Shown: piece after piece, positions 1-7,331 of the stretch
Position numbering within the stretch: position 1 is the first letter of the stretch
Layout of the letters: each line of letters starts with the position of its first letter
Source of the DNA: Ruminococcus sp. UBA4385
Lineage (GTDB): Bacteria > Bacillota_A > Clostridia > Oscillospirales > Ruminococcaceae
DNA: 14,035 nt
Assembly: GCA_002391065.1 (NCBI GenBank)
Contig: DGRP01000138.1
Location: 1-14,035 of the forward strand
Direction of reading: 5' to 3'
The notes under the pieces: generated by a model
Told to the model about the DNA's origin: nothing
The model's database searches: none
What the model saw: only the letters and a program-made list of their open reading frames with translations
Program-made: the position numbers and the translations under genes

Positions 1-146
1 GGGGCGAGAGCTACTACGGCGATGATAAGATCGTTGACGTAAATATCAGAAGAATAAGAATGAAGATAGAGGACGAGCCCTCAAACCCGAAGTATATTCT
101 CACTATCTGGGGCTTCGGCTATAAGTGGTCGCCCGGAAACGGCTGA
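1..146 (+). CDS. OmpR/PhoB-type response regulator, C-terminal end (partial)
   Basis: The 5' end is cut by the window; the frame that opens at base 3 and stops at 144-146 is coding. It encodes 47 residues with the end of a winged-helix DNA-binding domain: a [16 protein letters not shown] stretch, then an [11 protein letters not shown] hairpin. This is the recognition helix and wing of OmpR/PhoB regulators (known for the family). The receiver domain lies upstream and is not seen. The gene is followed 55 bases later by a histidine kinase on the same strand, so the two are very likely a cognate two-component pair: the kinase phosphorylates the receiver Asp and the winged helix binds target promoters. 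The target genes and stimulus cannot be told from here. Confidence 0.93.
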   Translation, partial: GESYYGDDKIVDVNIRRIRMKIEDEPSNPKYILTIWGFGYKWSPGNG

Positions 147-177
147 TCTTAAAACAAACAGGGAGTAGGTTAGGTGT

Positions 178-192
178 GTCCGCACTGCGGAC
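178..192 (+). other. Perfect 6-bp hairpin in the regulator-kinase intergenic leader
   Basis: GTCCGC (178-183) and GCGGAC (187-192) are perfect complements around a 3-base loop ACT. No T-run follows, so it is not an intrinsic terminator. It sits between a purine-rich GGGAGTAGG (161-169) and the kinase ATG at 202. It may affect translation or decay of the kinase message (inference). Confidence 0.5.
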
Positions 193-201
193 GGGATATA
201 T

Positions 202-1734
202 ATGAAAAAATCACATAAGAATATTGCCCGCAGGAGCATCACACGCCACTGGCTCACGAACAGCCTGGGGGCTGTAACGGTGATTCTTCTCCTTCTTGAG
301 GTGCTCTTAGTGTTTCTTATGAGAAACTACTATTACAGCTCTGCAAGACAGTATCTGACATCAAGAATGAAGATCGTCACCACAGCGATAATGAATACCT
401 CGGGCGAGGAACAGACAAACTATAATGCACAGATACGCTCCATAGTTGAGGGCTATGAGGACAAGGACAAGATCGAGCTTATGGCTATAAAGACAAACGG
501 CGAGGTCGATGTTACATCTTCGGGCTTTTCACCCTCGGGCAAGGATAATATGCAGGACTATACTGACGCCAAAAAGTCAGACACGGGAACTGCCTCGCAG
601 ATATATGAGCTTGAAACAGGCGAAAAGGTGCTTGCAATGACGGCGGTGATCTCGCCGAAGGGAAGTGAGTACGAGGCTGTAAGAATGCTCTCCTCAATGA
701 AGAATATAGATTCGCAGATAGTGCTTCTCACGGTTATAATGACGGGTGTTGTAATTGCGATAATTCTTCTTATGCTGTTCTCGGGTCTGTTCTTTATAAA
801 GTCGATAGTTATTCCTATCAGAAACGTAAATGATGTTGCGAGAAAGTTCGCAACAGGGGATTTCAGAGAACGTATAGAAAAACAGCGTGATGATGAGCTG
901 GGCGAGCTCTGCGACTCAATAAACTATATGGCGCAGGAGCTTTCCAATACAGAACAGATGAAAAATGAGTTCATATCCTCTGTATCACATGAGCTCAGAA
1001 CTCCGCTTACAGCTATAAAGGGCTGGACTGAAACGATCACAATGATGTACGATGATAAGGAGACCTTCAAAAAAGGAATGAGAGTCATCACCAGCGAGAC
1101 AGAGCGTCTGTCACAGATGGTAGAGGAGCTTCTTGACTTCTCAAGAATTCAGGACAACCGCCTGACCCTTGTGATGGACACGATAGATATTCTCGCAGAG
1201 CTTACCGAGACAGTTCTTATTTATCAGGAAAGAGCAAGAGCTCTCGGTATAAAGCTTAATTACTATGAGCCTCAGATGCTCTCTTTTGTATACGGAGACA
1301 AGAACAGGCTAAGACAGGTTTTCATAAACATAGTGGACAATGCTATCAAGTATTCGGATAAGGGCGATACTGTTTCGATCGAAGCCTACGAAGAAGACGG
1401 CGAGATATGTATCTCTATCTCAGATACGGGTATAGGCATTTCAAAGGAAGACCTGCCGAAGATAAAAACAAAATTCTTCAAGGCAAACCATACAAGACGA
1501 GGCTCGGGTATAGGCCTTGCCGTTGCTGATGAGATAATACAGCGTCACGGCGGAACACTTGAGGTTGACAGCGAGCAGGGCGTCGGAACAACAGTAATGA
1601 TAACCCTGCCGTGTATAGAGCAGAACAAGAAAGCAGACAAAAATGATACGGTGAACGTTGAGCTTATATCGACCGAGCCTATAGATAGTCAGGAGGACAT
1701 CGCAGCAGATGAGCAGCAAACCCGAAACCAATGA
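202..1734 (+). CDS. Membrane sensor histidine kinase (HAMP, HisKA, HATPase_c)
   Basis: A 510-residue sensor kinase, partner of the upstream OmpR-type regulator. Order of parts: cytoplasmic basic N-terminus, TM1 about 22-41, extracytoplasmic sensor region of about 130 residues, TM2 about 173-201, HAMP about 200-252, dimerisation/phosphoacceptor helix with SVSHELRTPL (His263), then the ATPase domain with N-box IVDNAIKYS (Asn380), G1 box DTGIGIS (Asp408) and G2 box GSGIGLA (434-440). All catalytic motifs are intact, so it should autophosphorylate His263 and pass phosphate to the regulator. After the ATPase domain is a polar, acidic tail of about 35 residues whose last codons overlap the next gene by 26 bases. 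The ATG at 202 has only a weak Shine-Dalgarno nearby; the next in-frame codon upstream of any use is cut off by a TAG at 166. The ligand is unknown. Confidence 0.95.
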   Translation: MKKSHKNIARRSITRHWLTNSLGAVTVILLLLEVLLVFLMRNYYYSSARQYLTSRMKIVTTAIMNTSGEEQTNYNAQIRSIVEGYEDKDKIELMAIKTNGEVDVTSSGFSPSGKDNMQDYTDAKKSDTGTASQIYELETGEKVLAMTAVISPKGSEYEAVRMLSSMKNIDSQIVLLTVIMTGVVIAIILLMLFSGLFFIKSIVIPIRNVNDVARKFATGDFRERIEKQRDDELGELCDSINYMAQELSNTEQMKNEFISSVSHELRTPLTAIKGWTETITMMYDDKETFKKGMRVITSETERLSQMVEELLDFSRIQDNRLTLVMDTIDILAELTETVLIYQERARALGIKLNYYEPQMLSFVYGDKNRLRQVFINIVDNAIKYSDKGDTVSIEAYEEDGEICISISDTGIGISKEDLPKIKTKFFKANHTRRGSGIGLAVADEIIQRHGGTLEVDSEQGVGTTVMITLPCIEQNKKADKNDTVNVELISTEPIDSQEDIAADEQQTRNQ

Positions 1735-2668
1735 GAAATTCAAGACAAGTATAGGCGGTCAGGCGGTTATTGAGGGCGTTATGATGAGAGGCCCCGAAAA
1801 GGGAGCTATGGCGTGCCGCCTCCCAAGCGGAGAGATCGACCTTGAAACATGGGACGTAAAAGGCGGAAAGGCATGGTACAGAAAAGTGCCCTTTGTGAGA
1901 GGAATTTTCAGCTTTGTTTCATCGCTGATACTGGGATATAAATGCCTTATGAAGTCCGCTGACAAGCAGATGACCGATGATGACGAAGAGCCGGAAACAA
2001 AATTTGAGAAATGGCTCTCCGAAAAGCTCGGCGATAAGATAATGCCTGTTGTTTCAGTTATTTCAATGATGCTGGGAATAGGTCTGGCGATAGTGCTGTT
2101 TATGTGGCTGCCGTCTGTTATATCAAAGTTTATCAGCAAGCACATAATAAGCCTTTCGGCTGTGGTAAAAAATATTATCGAGGGCTTTATCAAGATCGGC
2201 ATTTTTATAGGATATACCTCGCTTACAAGGCTGATGAAGGATATGTCCATAACATACGAGTATCACGGGGCAGAGCATAAGACTATTGCCTGCTATGAGC
2301 GTGAGGAGGAGCTTACTGTCGAGAACGTTAAAAAGCAGTGTCGCTTCCACCCAAGGTGCGGAACGAGCTTTATCTTCCTTGTTCTTTTCATAAGCATTTT
2401 CGTGACCTCTGTTTTTCAGGTGTCATGGGACAATCTTTTACTGAGAGTGCTCACAAAGATAGCACTTCTGCCTGTGGTTACAGGCATAGCCTTTGAGCTT
2501 ATAAGGCTTGCGGGAAAGTACAGCAATCCATTCACAAGGATAGTTTCTGCGCCGGGTCTCTGGATACAGAGAATAACTACCAAGGAGCCGAATGAAAAGC
2601 AGATCGAGTGCGCTATCGCAGCACTGAAAGAGTGTATCCCTGAAAAGAAGGGGGATGATCAGTGGTGA
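1709..2668 (+). CDS. DUF1385 / YqhQ-like membrane protein
   Basis: A 319-residue protein of the DUF1385 family (B. subtilis YqhQ is a member). The signature N-terminus GGQAVIEGVMMRGP is at 16-29, followed by FVRG (62-65), a YHGAEHKT motif at 185-192 and FHPRCGTSF at 213-221. Hydrophobic segments at about 111-135, 155-172, 219-236 and 245-266 make it an integral membrane protein. The biochemical role of the family is not established to my knowledge. The start is set by AGGAGG at 1691-1696, 12 bases before the ATG, inside the end of the kinase gene. The stop TGA overlaps the GTG start region of prmC, so the two are translationally coupled; DUF1385 next to prmC is a familiar pairing in clostridia, which suggests a conserved but unknown link rather than a link to the kinase. 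Confidence 0.92.
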   Translation: MSSKPETNEKFKTSIGGQAVIEGVMMRGPEKGAMACRLPSGEIDLETWDVKGGKAWYRKVPFVRGIFSFVSSLILGYKCLMKSADKQMTDDDEEPETKFEKWLSEKLGDKIMPVVSVISMMLGIGLAIVLFMWLPSVISKFISKHIISLSAVVKNIIEGFIKIGIFIGYTSLTRLMKDMSITYEYHGAEHKTIACYEREEELTVENVKKQCRFHPRCGTSFIFLVLFISIFVTSVFQVSWDNLLLRVLTKIALLPVVTGIAFELIRLAGKYSNPFTRIVSAPGLWIQRITTKEPNEKQIECAIAALKECIPEKKGDDQW

Positions 2669-3522
2669 CCTATAAAGCCTTATCTGAGGACAGAGTAAGA
2701 ATGCTTTTTGCAAGAGGAATAGAAAATGCAGGCTATGAGCTCTCTGAGCTGCTCGGATTGGCGCTCGGTGTTGACTGCCGCAGTGCCGATTACTATCAGC
2801 TTCTCGGAGAGGAAGTCTCTCCCGAGGCTGTAAAAGCTTTAGATGAACTGCTTGACCGCAGGCTTAACGGAGAGCCTTTGCAGTATCTGCTCGGAGAGTG
2901 GGAGTTTTACGGCCTGCCGATAAAGGTAGGCAGGGGAGTGCTTATCCCAAGACAGGATACCGAGACCCTTGTAGATGTTATAAGGGGAAGGCTCAAGGAT
3001 AAAGATGAACTGACTGTCATAGATATATGCTCGGGAAGCGGCTGTATTGCCTGTGCGCTTAACAGTACATTCAACTGTGAAAAGATATACTGCGTTGAAA
3101 AAAGCGAGGAGGCTATCCCGTACCTTGAGGAAAACCTCAGACGTCATTGTCCCGATGCCGAGATCATAAAAGGCGATGCCCGTCTGAAGGAGACTGTTGA
3201 CAAGCTCCCCGAGGCTGACCTTATAGTCTGCAATCCGCCCTATCTTTCAAAGGAGGATATGGAGAATCTTCAGCCTGAGGTTACATTTGAGCCCGAAATG
3301 GCACTCTACGGCGGAGAAGACGGACTTGACTTCTATCGTGACATTGTAAGGCTATGGGCAAGAAAGCTCAGACCTTCGGGGCTTATGGCTTTTGAGATAG
3401 GTCTCGGACAGGAAGAAGAGGTCTCATTGATGATGATACAGCACGGGCTTAAAAATGTCAGGTGGCATAAGGATCTGGGCGGTATAAACCGTTGCGTGTG
3501 CGGTAATGCGGAAGATGATTAA
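2662..3522 (+). CDS. prmC: Peptide chain release factor N5-glutamine methyltransferase PrmC
   Basis: A 286-residue SAM-dependent methyltransferase that methylates the Gln of the GGQ motif in release factors RF1/RF2, raising termination efficiency (known for PrmC/HemK). The N-terminal helical domain carries PLQYLLGEWEFYG (72-84) and VLIPRQDTE (93-101). The Rossmann domain has the SAM loop IDICSGSGCIA (120-130), and NPPY at 191-194 binds the target glutamine. Length fits the family. The start is GTG: either 2662 or 2665. AAGGGGG at 2648-2654 is 7 bases before 2662, which I prefer. The gene overlaps the end of the DUF1385 gene. No terminator is visible after its stop, so readthrough into recA is possible. 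Confidence 0.95.
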   Translation: MVTYKALSEDRVRMLFARGIENAGYELSELLGLALGVDCRSADYYQLLGEEVSPEAVKALDELLDRRLNGEPLQYLLGEWEFYGLPIKVGRGVLIPRQDTETLVDVIRGRLKDKDELTVIDICSGSGCIACALNSTFNCEKIYCVEKSEEAIPYLEENLRRHCPDAEIIKGDARLKETVDKLPEADLIVCNPPYLSKEDMENLQPEVTFEPEMALYGGEDGLDFYRDIVRLWARKLRPSGLMAFEIGLGQEEEVSLMMIQHGLKNVRWHKDLGGINRCVCGNAEDD

Positions 3523-3527
3523 CTGTA

Positions 3528-3557
3528 CAGACAAACGGACACATAATAGTATATAAT
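3528..3557 (+). promoter_or_regulatory. Probable recA promoter
   Basis: A perfect TATAAT at 3552-3557 is preceded by CAGACA at 3528-3533 (four of six matches to TTGACA) with an 18-base spacer, 48 bases before the recA start. The 8-bp palindrome CTGTACAG at 3523-3530 overlaps the -35. No GAAC-N4-GTTC type SOS box is present between prmC and recA. Confidence 0.6.
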
Positions 3558-3605
3558 GTTATCAGAGGGAAAAATCCCGACTGAAACTGAAAGGAAAGAT
3601 ATACA

Positions 3606-4874
3606 ATGGCAGCAGATAAGAAGAAAAAACAGGAAAAGGCTTCGGGCGTTAAGATCACTGATGCGGCTGAGAAGAAAAAAGCACTTGAAACTGCAATGGC
3701 ATATATTGAGAAGCAGTTCGGAAATGGCGCTATCATGAAGCTCGGCGACGCAAGAGCTATGGACGTTGAGGCTATTCCGACAGGCTCAATGACGCTTGAT
3801 ATGGCTCTTGGTATAGGCGGAGTTCCGAGAGGAAGGATCATCGAGATATACGGGCCTGAATCATCAGGTAAAACAACCGTTGCGCTTCACATTATTGCGG
3901 AGACTCAGAAAATGGGCGGCGAGGTAGCCTTCATAGACGTTGAGCACGCTCTTGACCCTGTGTATGCGGAAAAGCTCGGAGTTGACATCGAGAATATGCT
4001 CGTATCCCAGCCCGACAGCGGTGAGCAGGCTCTTGAGATTGCCGAGGCTCTTACACGTTCGGGTGCTATCGACTGTATCGTAATCGACTCAGTTGCCGCA
4101 ATGGTAACAAAGGCAGAGATCGACGGCGAAATGGGCGACACTCATGTAGGACAGCTCGCAAGACTTATGTCCCAGGCAATGAAAAAGCTAACGGGCGTTA
4201 TCGGAAAGTCAAACACCACAGCCGTTTTCATCAATCAGGTAAGAGAGAAGATCGGCGTTATGTACGGCAACCCCGAAACCACTCCGGGCGGCCGTGCCCT
4301 GAAATTCTATTCCTCTGTCCGTATTGAGGTCAGAAGAGGCGAGCAGATCAAGAACGGCTCTGAGGTAATAGGCAACAGAACACGCTGTAAGGTAGTAAAG
4401 AACAAGGTTGCACCTCCGTTCAAGGAGTGCGAATTTGATATTATGTACGGCAAGGGTATTTCCCGTGTGGGCGAGGTGCTTGACCTTGCGGTTGACCTTG
4501 ACATAGTCAAGAAGGGCGGAGCATGGTTCAGCTACGGCGAGATGAAGCTCGGACAGGGCAGAGACAACTCAAAGGAAAACCTTCTCAATAACCCTGAGAT
4601 CATGCAGGAGATAGAGGATAAGATCAAGGAGAAGCTGAACGCTGAGCAGGCAGCCGAGAAGCTCAAAAAGAAGGACGAGCTTGAAGCAAAGGCAAATGCC
4701 GCAGCAGCATCGCAGGCTAAGCAGGAAACGGCTGATGAACCAGAGGAGGACGATGCTCCGAAGGGCAAGAAGATCAGAAAGACCGTTTCTGAGAGTGCTT
4801 CCGTTACAGCAGATGCCGAGAACGATTTTCAGGAGTTTGCTCCTATCGACGTTTCCAAGCTCGGTGAAGGCTGA
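3606..4874 (+). CDS. recA: Recombinase RecA
   Basis: A 422-residue RecA, the ATP-dependent strand-exchange filament protein of recombinational repair and SOS induction. The Walker A motif GPESSGKTT is at 83-91, the Walker B region [11 protein letters not shown] at 155-165, the L1 loop around [10 protein letters not shown] (171-180) and the L2 region from FINQVREK (208-215) through GNPETTPGG (221-229). The core ends near 340. Beyond it is an unusually long low-complexity tail of about 80 residues rich in Ala, Lys and Glu, so the protein is well over the usual 345-360. Residues 182-186 read GQLAR where most RecAs I know read GLQAR or GLAAR. An AAAGGAAAG purine run lies about 8 bases before the ATG. 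The stop overlaps the recX start. Confidence 0.98.
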   Translation: MAADKKKKQEKASGVKITDAAEKKKALETAMAYIEKQFGNGAIMKLGDARAMDVEAIPTGSMTLDMALGIGGVPRGRIIEIYGPESSGKTTVALHIIAETQKMGGEVAFIDVEHALDPVYAEKLGVDIENMLVSQPDSGEQALEIAEALTRSGAIDCIVIDSVAAMVTKAEIDGEMGDTHVGQLARLMSQAMKKLTGVIGKSNTTAVFINQVREKIGVMYGNPETTPGGRALKFYSSVRIEVRRGEQIKNGSEVIGNRTRCKVVKNKVAPPFKECEFDIMYGKGISRVGEVLDLAVDLDIVKKGGAWFSYGEMKLGQGRDNSKENLLNNPEIMQEIEDKIKEKLNAEQAAEKLKKKDELEAKANAAAASQAKQETADEPEEDDAPKGKKIRKTVSESASVTADAENDFQEFAPIDVSKLGEG

Positions 4875-5500
4875 TGCCAAGGCTTCAAAGCGTAGAAAAA
4901 TATAAGGGCTCTACATGGGAGATCGTGCTCGATAATGACGAGCACGTTTACCTGAGCTATGAGGTTGTAAGCCGCTTTTCTCTCGCAGAGGGTCAGGAAT
5001 ACGATGATGAGGACTGGCAGGAGATAGTCGCCGAGAACGAGTTCAGAAAGGCAAGAGAGCGTGCTCTCTATCTGCTTGATTACCGTGACTATTCCTATAT
5101 TGAGCTTTACAATAAGCTTGAAAAGACCTACGGTACAGAAATCTGCGAGCGTGTCATGGACAAAATGGTGGAGCTCGGAACTATCAATGACAGGCGCTAT
5201 GCCGAGGGTCTTGCAAAGACCTATATCGAAAGCAGAAATTACGGCTACTATAAGGCTATGCAGGCAATGCGTCAGAAGGGTATCACAAAGCAGATAGCCG
5301 AGGAAGCCTTAGAGCCTTATGAAGAGGGTACCTATGACAGGCTTCGTGAGTTTGCGGAGAAAAAGTACGGCGCATACCTTGATGACGAGGCAGGTATCCG
5401 CAAGGTGAAAAACGCACTGGTTCGCAGAGGCTTTTCCTACGATATAGTTAATCAGGTAGTCAGAGACATAGTCGATGAGCTTGATGATGATGACGAATAG
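4874..5500 (+). CDS. recX: Regulatory protein RecX
   Basis: A 208-residue RecX family protein; members bind the RecA filament and modulate it, usually inhibiting it. The N-terminal 55 residues form a beta-rich acidic region, then tandem three-helix RecX repeats: the ALYLLDYRDYSYIELYNKL segment (64-82), the MVELGTINDRRYAEGLAKTY segment (98-117) and the MRQKGITKQIAEEAL segment (132-146). The C-terminal repeat (about 155-198) has the typical VKNALVRRGFSYDIV. The ATG overlaps the recA stop in TGATG, so translation is coupled to recA and the amount should follow it. The C-terminus is strongly acidic (DELDDDDE). The assignment is secure from both sequence and position. Confidence 0.94.
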   Translation: MPRLQSVEKYKGSTWEIVLDNDEHVYLSYEVVSRFSLAEGQEYDDEDWQEIVAENEFRKARERALYLLDYRDYSYIELYNKLEKTYGTEICERVMDKMVELGTINDRRYAEGLAKTYIESRNYGYYKAMQAMRQKGITKQIAEEALEPYEEGTYDRLREFAEKKYGAYLDDEAGIRKVKNALVRRGFSYDIVNQVVRDIVDELDDDDE

Positions 5501-5510
5501 AGGTGACAAA

Positions 5511-6356
5511 ATGAGAGACAACAGAATACTTTGTGCTGTCCTTGCAGCAGTGCTGATGCTCAGCGGCTGTTCGCTCATAAACGAGACCGACACGGTCGAT
5601 GAATCTCCTGCTGAAACAAAAAAGATAGTAACAGCACAGCCCGATTCTCAGACAGAGGAGGAGACCGACCCTCTCCTTGAGCCTGAAAAGGTAGTCGTCA
5701 CCTATATGAGAGCCGCAAACGCAGAGTTCGACCGTTCAATGACCAAGCTTATGACTGATGCGTATGCAGCCAAGTATGAATACACAAAAGAAAACATGGG
5801 TCATGACCATGATTATGAAGGCGAGCACGAGGAGCAGGACTTCAAGTATGAGTTTGACCACGAGAAAAGCGGCTTCATTGACTGGGTAAATGTCGAGGAG
5901 GATTACATCAAGGCTTGCGAGATCTATATCACTGTGACCTATGGTGAGGATCAGCAGCCTGTTTCGCAGTACCTTGTTCTTATTCAGGACGAAGAGGACA
6001 AAAAGTGGAAGATCTGCTTTGCAGGCTCAAAGCAGCAGGCATATACCGAGGGCCTGATAAAAGACGAGCGCTCAGAGAAAGCACTCGACAGCGCAAAGGC
6101 TGTATATGAAGCAGTTTCGGCAGTTCATGATGAGCTTGCTTCCGATGAAGAGTATGAGTTCAAGTTTATAAATTACATCTCCACCGAGGACGATGAGTTT
6201 GTAAACCGCATTAAGGATACACTCCCCGAGGAGCTTAAAACAAGCTACTTTACCGTTTTCCTTGACGGTCAGGAGCTTGACCATATCGTCTGGGGAGAGA
6301 GTATCGACTCTGACCTTATGGTGACATATCCGACTGAGGATAAAAAGGCCGAATAG
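5511..6356 (+). CDS. Lipoprotein, probable NTF2-like domain
   Basis: I chose ATG 5511 because it has AGAGGTG just upstream and begins a lipoprotein signal peptide: MRDNR, a hydrophobic core, then the lipobox LSGC with the acylated Cys20. An in-frame ATG 36 bases earlier lies inside recX and would spoil the signal. The mature 262 residues begin with an acidic Thr/Glu linker (about 25-58). A region at 59-175 (PEKVVVTYMRAANAEFDRSM, then strands ending in KWKICFAG) looks like the small cone fold of NTF2-like/DUF4878 lipoproteins, broken by a His- and acid-rich insert at 98-117. A C-terminal region from about 185 resembles secreted pilin-like domains of clostridia. The product should sit on the outer face of the membrane. 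I do not recognise a function; being last in the recA-recX run need not mean a repair role. Confidence 0.75.
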   Translation: MRDNRILCAVLAAVLMLSGCSLINETDTVDESPAETKKIVTAQPDSQTEEETDPLLEPEKVVVTYMRAANAEFDRSMTKLMTDAYAAKYEYTKENMGHDHDYEGEHEEQDFKYEFDHEKSGFIDWVNVEEDYIKACEIYITVTYGEDQQPVSQYLVLIQDEEDKKWKICFAGSKQQAYTEGLIKDERSEKALDSAKAVYEAVSAVHDELASDEEYEFKFINYISTEDDEFVNRIKDTLPEELKTSYFTVFLDGQELDHIVWGESIDSDLMVTYPTEDKKAE

Positions 6357-6362
6357 AATATG

Positions 6363-6397
6363 AGCCCTCGCGAAAACAGGCGGGGGCTTTACTTTTT
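6363..6397 (+). terminator. Intrinsic terminator after the lipoprotein gene
   Basis: A 9-bp stem with one G-U pair, AGCCCTCGC (6363-6371) with GCGGGGGCT (6380-6388), an 8-base loop and a T-rich tail TTTACTTTTT. It starts 6 bases after the lipoprotein stop. Confidence 0.88.
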
Positions 6398-6416
6398 GGG
6401 AAAGATGTGCTATACT
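6388..6416 (+). promoter_or_regulatory. Extended -10 promoter embedded in the terminator tail
   Basis: TATACT at 6411-6416 is preceded by TGC (an extended -10), and TTTACT at 6388-6393 is 17 bases upstream. The -35 lies in the T-rich tail of the preceding terminator. Expected transcription start is near 6422-6424, exactly where an 8-bp inverted repeat begins. Confidence 0.65.
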
Positions 6417-6421
6417 GTTAG

Positions 6422-6443
6422 CAAGGTCTTACTTCAGACCTTG
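6422..6443 (+). repeat. 8-bp perfect inverted repeat at the predicted transcript start
   Basis: CAAGGTCT (6422-6429) and AGACCTTG (6436-6443) are perfect complements around the loop TACTTC. No T-run follows. It could act as a 5'-terminal RNA hairpin or as a DNA operator at +1; the sequence alone does not decide. Confidence 0.6.
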
Positions 6444-6467
6444 AAGAATTATTCAGGAGGTAATATT

Positions 6468-6725
6468 ATGGACGAGATAGAATTCAGATATGATACCCAG
6501 CTTCTTATAGATGCAGAGGGGCTTGACGAGGACGAGCTAGATGATTACATAACCGAGCATTTTGTGGGTGACAGCCTGCTTGTTATCGGTGATGACGAGA
6601 CCGTAAAGATTCATTTCCATACCAACGAGCCGTGGAAGCTTCTTGAGTACTGTGCTACTCTCGGTGAGATATACGATATTGTAGTTGAGGATATGGACAG
6701 ACAGTCAAGAGGCCTGAAAGGCTAG
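6468..6725 (+). CDS. Small stand-alone FakA/DAK middle-domain-like protein
   Basis: An 85-residue acidic protein. The start is ATG 6468, 7 bases after AGGAGG (6455-6460); a longer reading from 6360 runs through the terminator and is not credible. The sequence matches the middle domain of fatty-acid kinase FakA (YloV, Dak1_2-type): YDTQ at 8-11, GDSLLVIGDD at 34-43, VKIHFHTNEP at 46-55 and a GEIYDIVVEDMDRQ end at 66-79. In FakA these read roughly YCTEF, GDSLVVVGDD, VKVHVHTN and an ENMREQ-like end. Both His residues (49, 51) are kept, but the usual Cys is Asp9. The nucleotide-binding Dak2 domain and the FakB-binding C-terminal domain are absent, so it cannot be a kinase alone. Role unknown; a regulator or partner of a FakA-type enzyme is speculation. 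It is followed with a 11-base gap by the nitroreductase gene. Confidence 0.8.
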   Translation: MDEIEFRYDTQLLIDAEGLDEDELDDYITEHFVGDSLLVIGDDETVKIHFHTNEPWKLLEYCATLGEIYDIVVEDMDRQSRGLKG

Positions 6726-6736
6726 GAGGTACAGCT

Positions 6737-7261
6737 ATGAACGAAGTTATCAAGGCAATGAAGGACAGAAGAAGCTGCAGAAAATTCAATTCCACACCTG
6801 TGCCCGATGCTATCATTGATGAGATAGTCGAGGCCGGTCTGTATGCAGCAAACGGCAGAGGAACTCAGTGTCCTGTTATCGCAGTTGTGAAAGACGAGCA
6901 GACAAGAAAGGCTATAAGTATCCTTAACAGACGCATAGGCGGCTGGGAGGAGGGCTTTGACCCGTTCTACGGTGCGACCTGCTATCTGTGGGTGCTGGCC
7001 CCTAAGGACAATCCTACCTACATTTATGACGGCAGCCTTGTAATGGGAAACCTTATGCTTGCGGCTCACGCACTGGGTGTTTCGAGTATATGGATACACA
7101 GAGCAAAGGAAGAAAGCGAGTGCGAGGAGGGCAGAGCTATCCTTGATGAAATTGGCATTCCCGAGGGCTATGTGGGTATAGGACACTGTGCAATAGGCTA
7201 TTCCGATGCAGAGCCTGACGCTGCAGCTCCGAGAAAAGAGAACAGGGTTTTCAAAAAGTAA
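6737..7261 (+). CDS. Nitroreductase family protein
   Basis: A 174-residue FMN-dependent nitroreductase-fold protein. The N-terminal MKDRRSCRKF (8-17) is the phosphate-binding arginine cluster of the family, AANGRGTQCP (37-46) is the flavin loop, then DGSLVMGNLMLAAHALGVSS (98-117) and GIPEGYVGIGHCAIGY (140-155), all typical in order and spacing. Members reduce nitro groups, quinones or enones with NAD(P)H, and the true substrate is rarely known. Length is at the short end but complete. The ribosome site AGGAGG (6724-6729) overlaps the stop of the previous gene, so the two form one operon ending at the terminator 7297-7330. Nothing in the sequence links the flavoenzyme to the FakA-like protein beyond co-transcription. 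Confidence 0.9.
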   Translation: MNEVIKAMKDRRSCRKFNSTPVPDAIIDEIVEAGLYAANGRGTQCPVIAVVKDEQTRKAISILNRRIGGWEEGFDPFYGATCYLWVLAPKDNPTYIYDGSLVMGNLMLAAHALGVSSIWIHRAKEESECEEGRAILDEIGIPEGYVGIGHCAIGYSDAEPDAAAPRKENRVFKK

Positions 7262-7296
7262 CATTTACATGGAGAAAAAAAGATCACAGAGAAGTA

Positions 7297-7330
7297 AAAG
7301 CCCCGAAGCGTTAGCTTCGGGGCTTTGTAT
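7297..7330. terminator. Two-way intrinsic terminator between convergent genes
   Basis: A perfect 13-bp stem AAAGCCCCGAAGC (7297-7309) / GCTTCGGGGCTTT (7314-7326) with loop GTTA. T-rich ends on both strands are short (TTTGTAT on plus, TTTTACTTC on minus). It lies between the nitroreductase stop and the stop of the minus-strand gene, so it likely serves both. Confidence 0.88.
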
Positions 7331-7331
7331 A

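Noticed and set aside
6360..6467. N-terminal extension of the small FakA-like gene starting at 6360
   Set aside because: It would be translated through the terminator hairpin and the promoter, has no ribosome site, and the family match begins only after ATG 6468.
6722..7264. 180-codon open frame on the minus strand opposite the nitroreductase
   Set aside because: It is an antisense shadow of a clear nitroreductase gene and has no recognisable motif.
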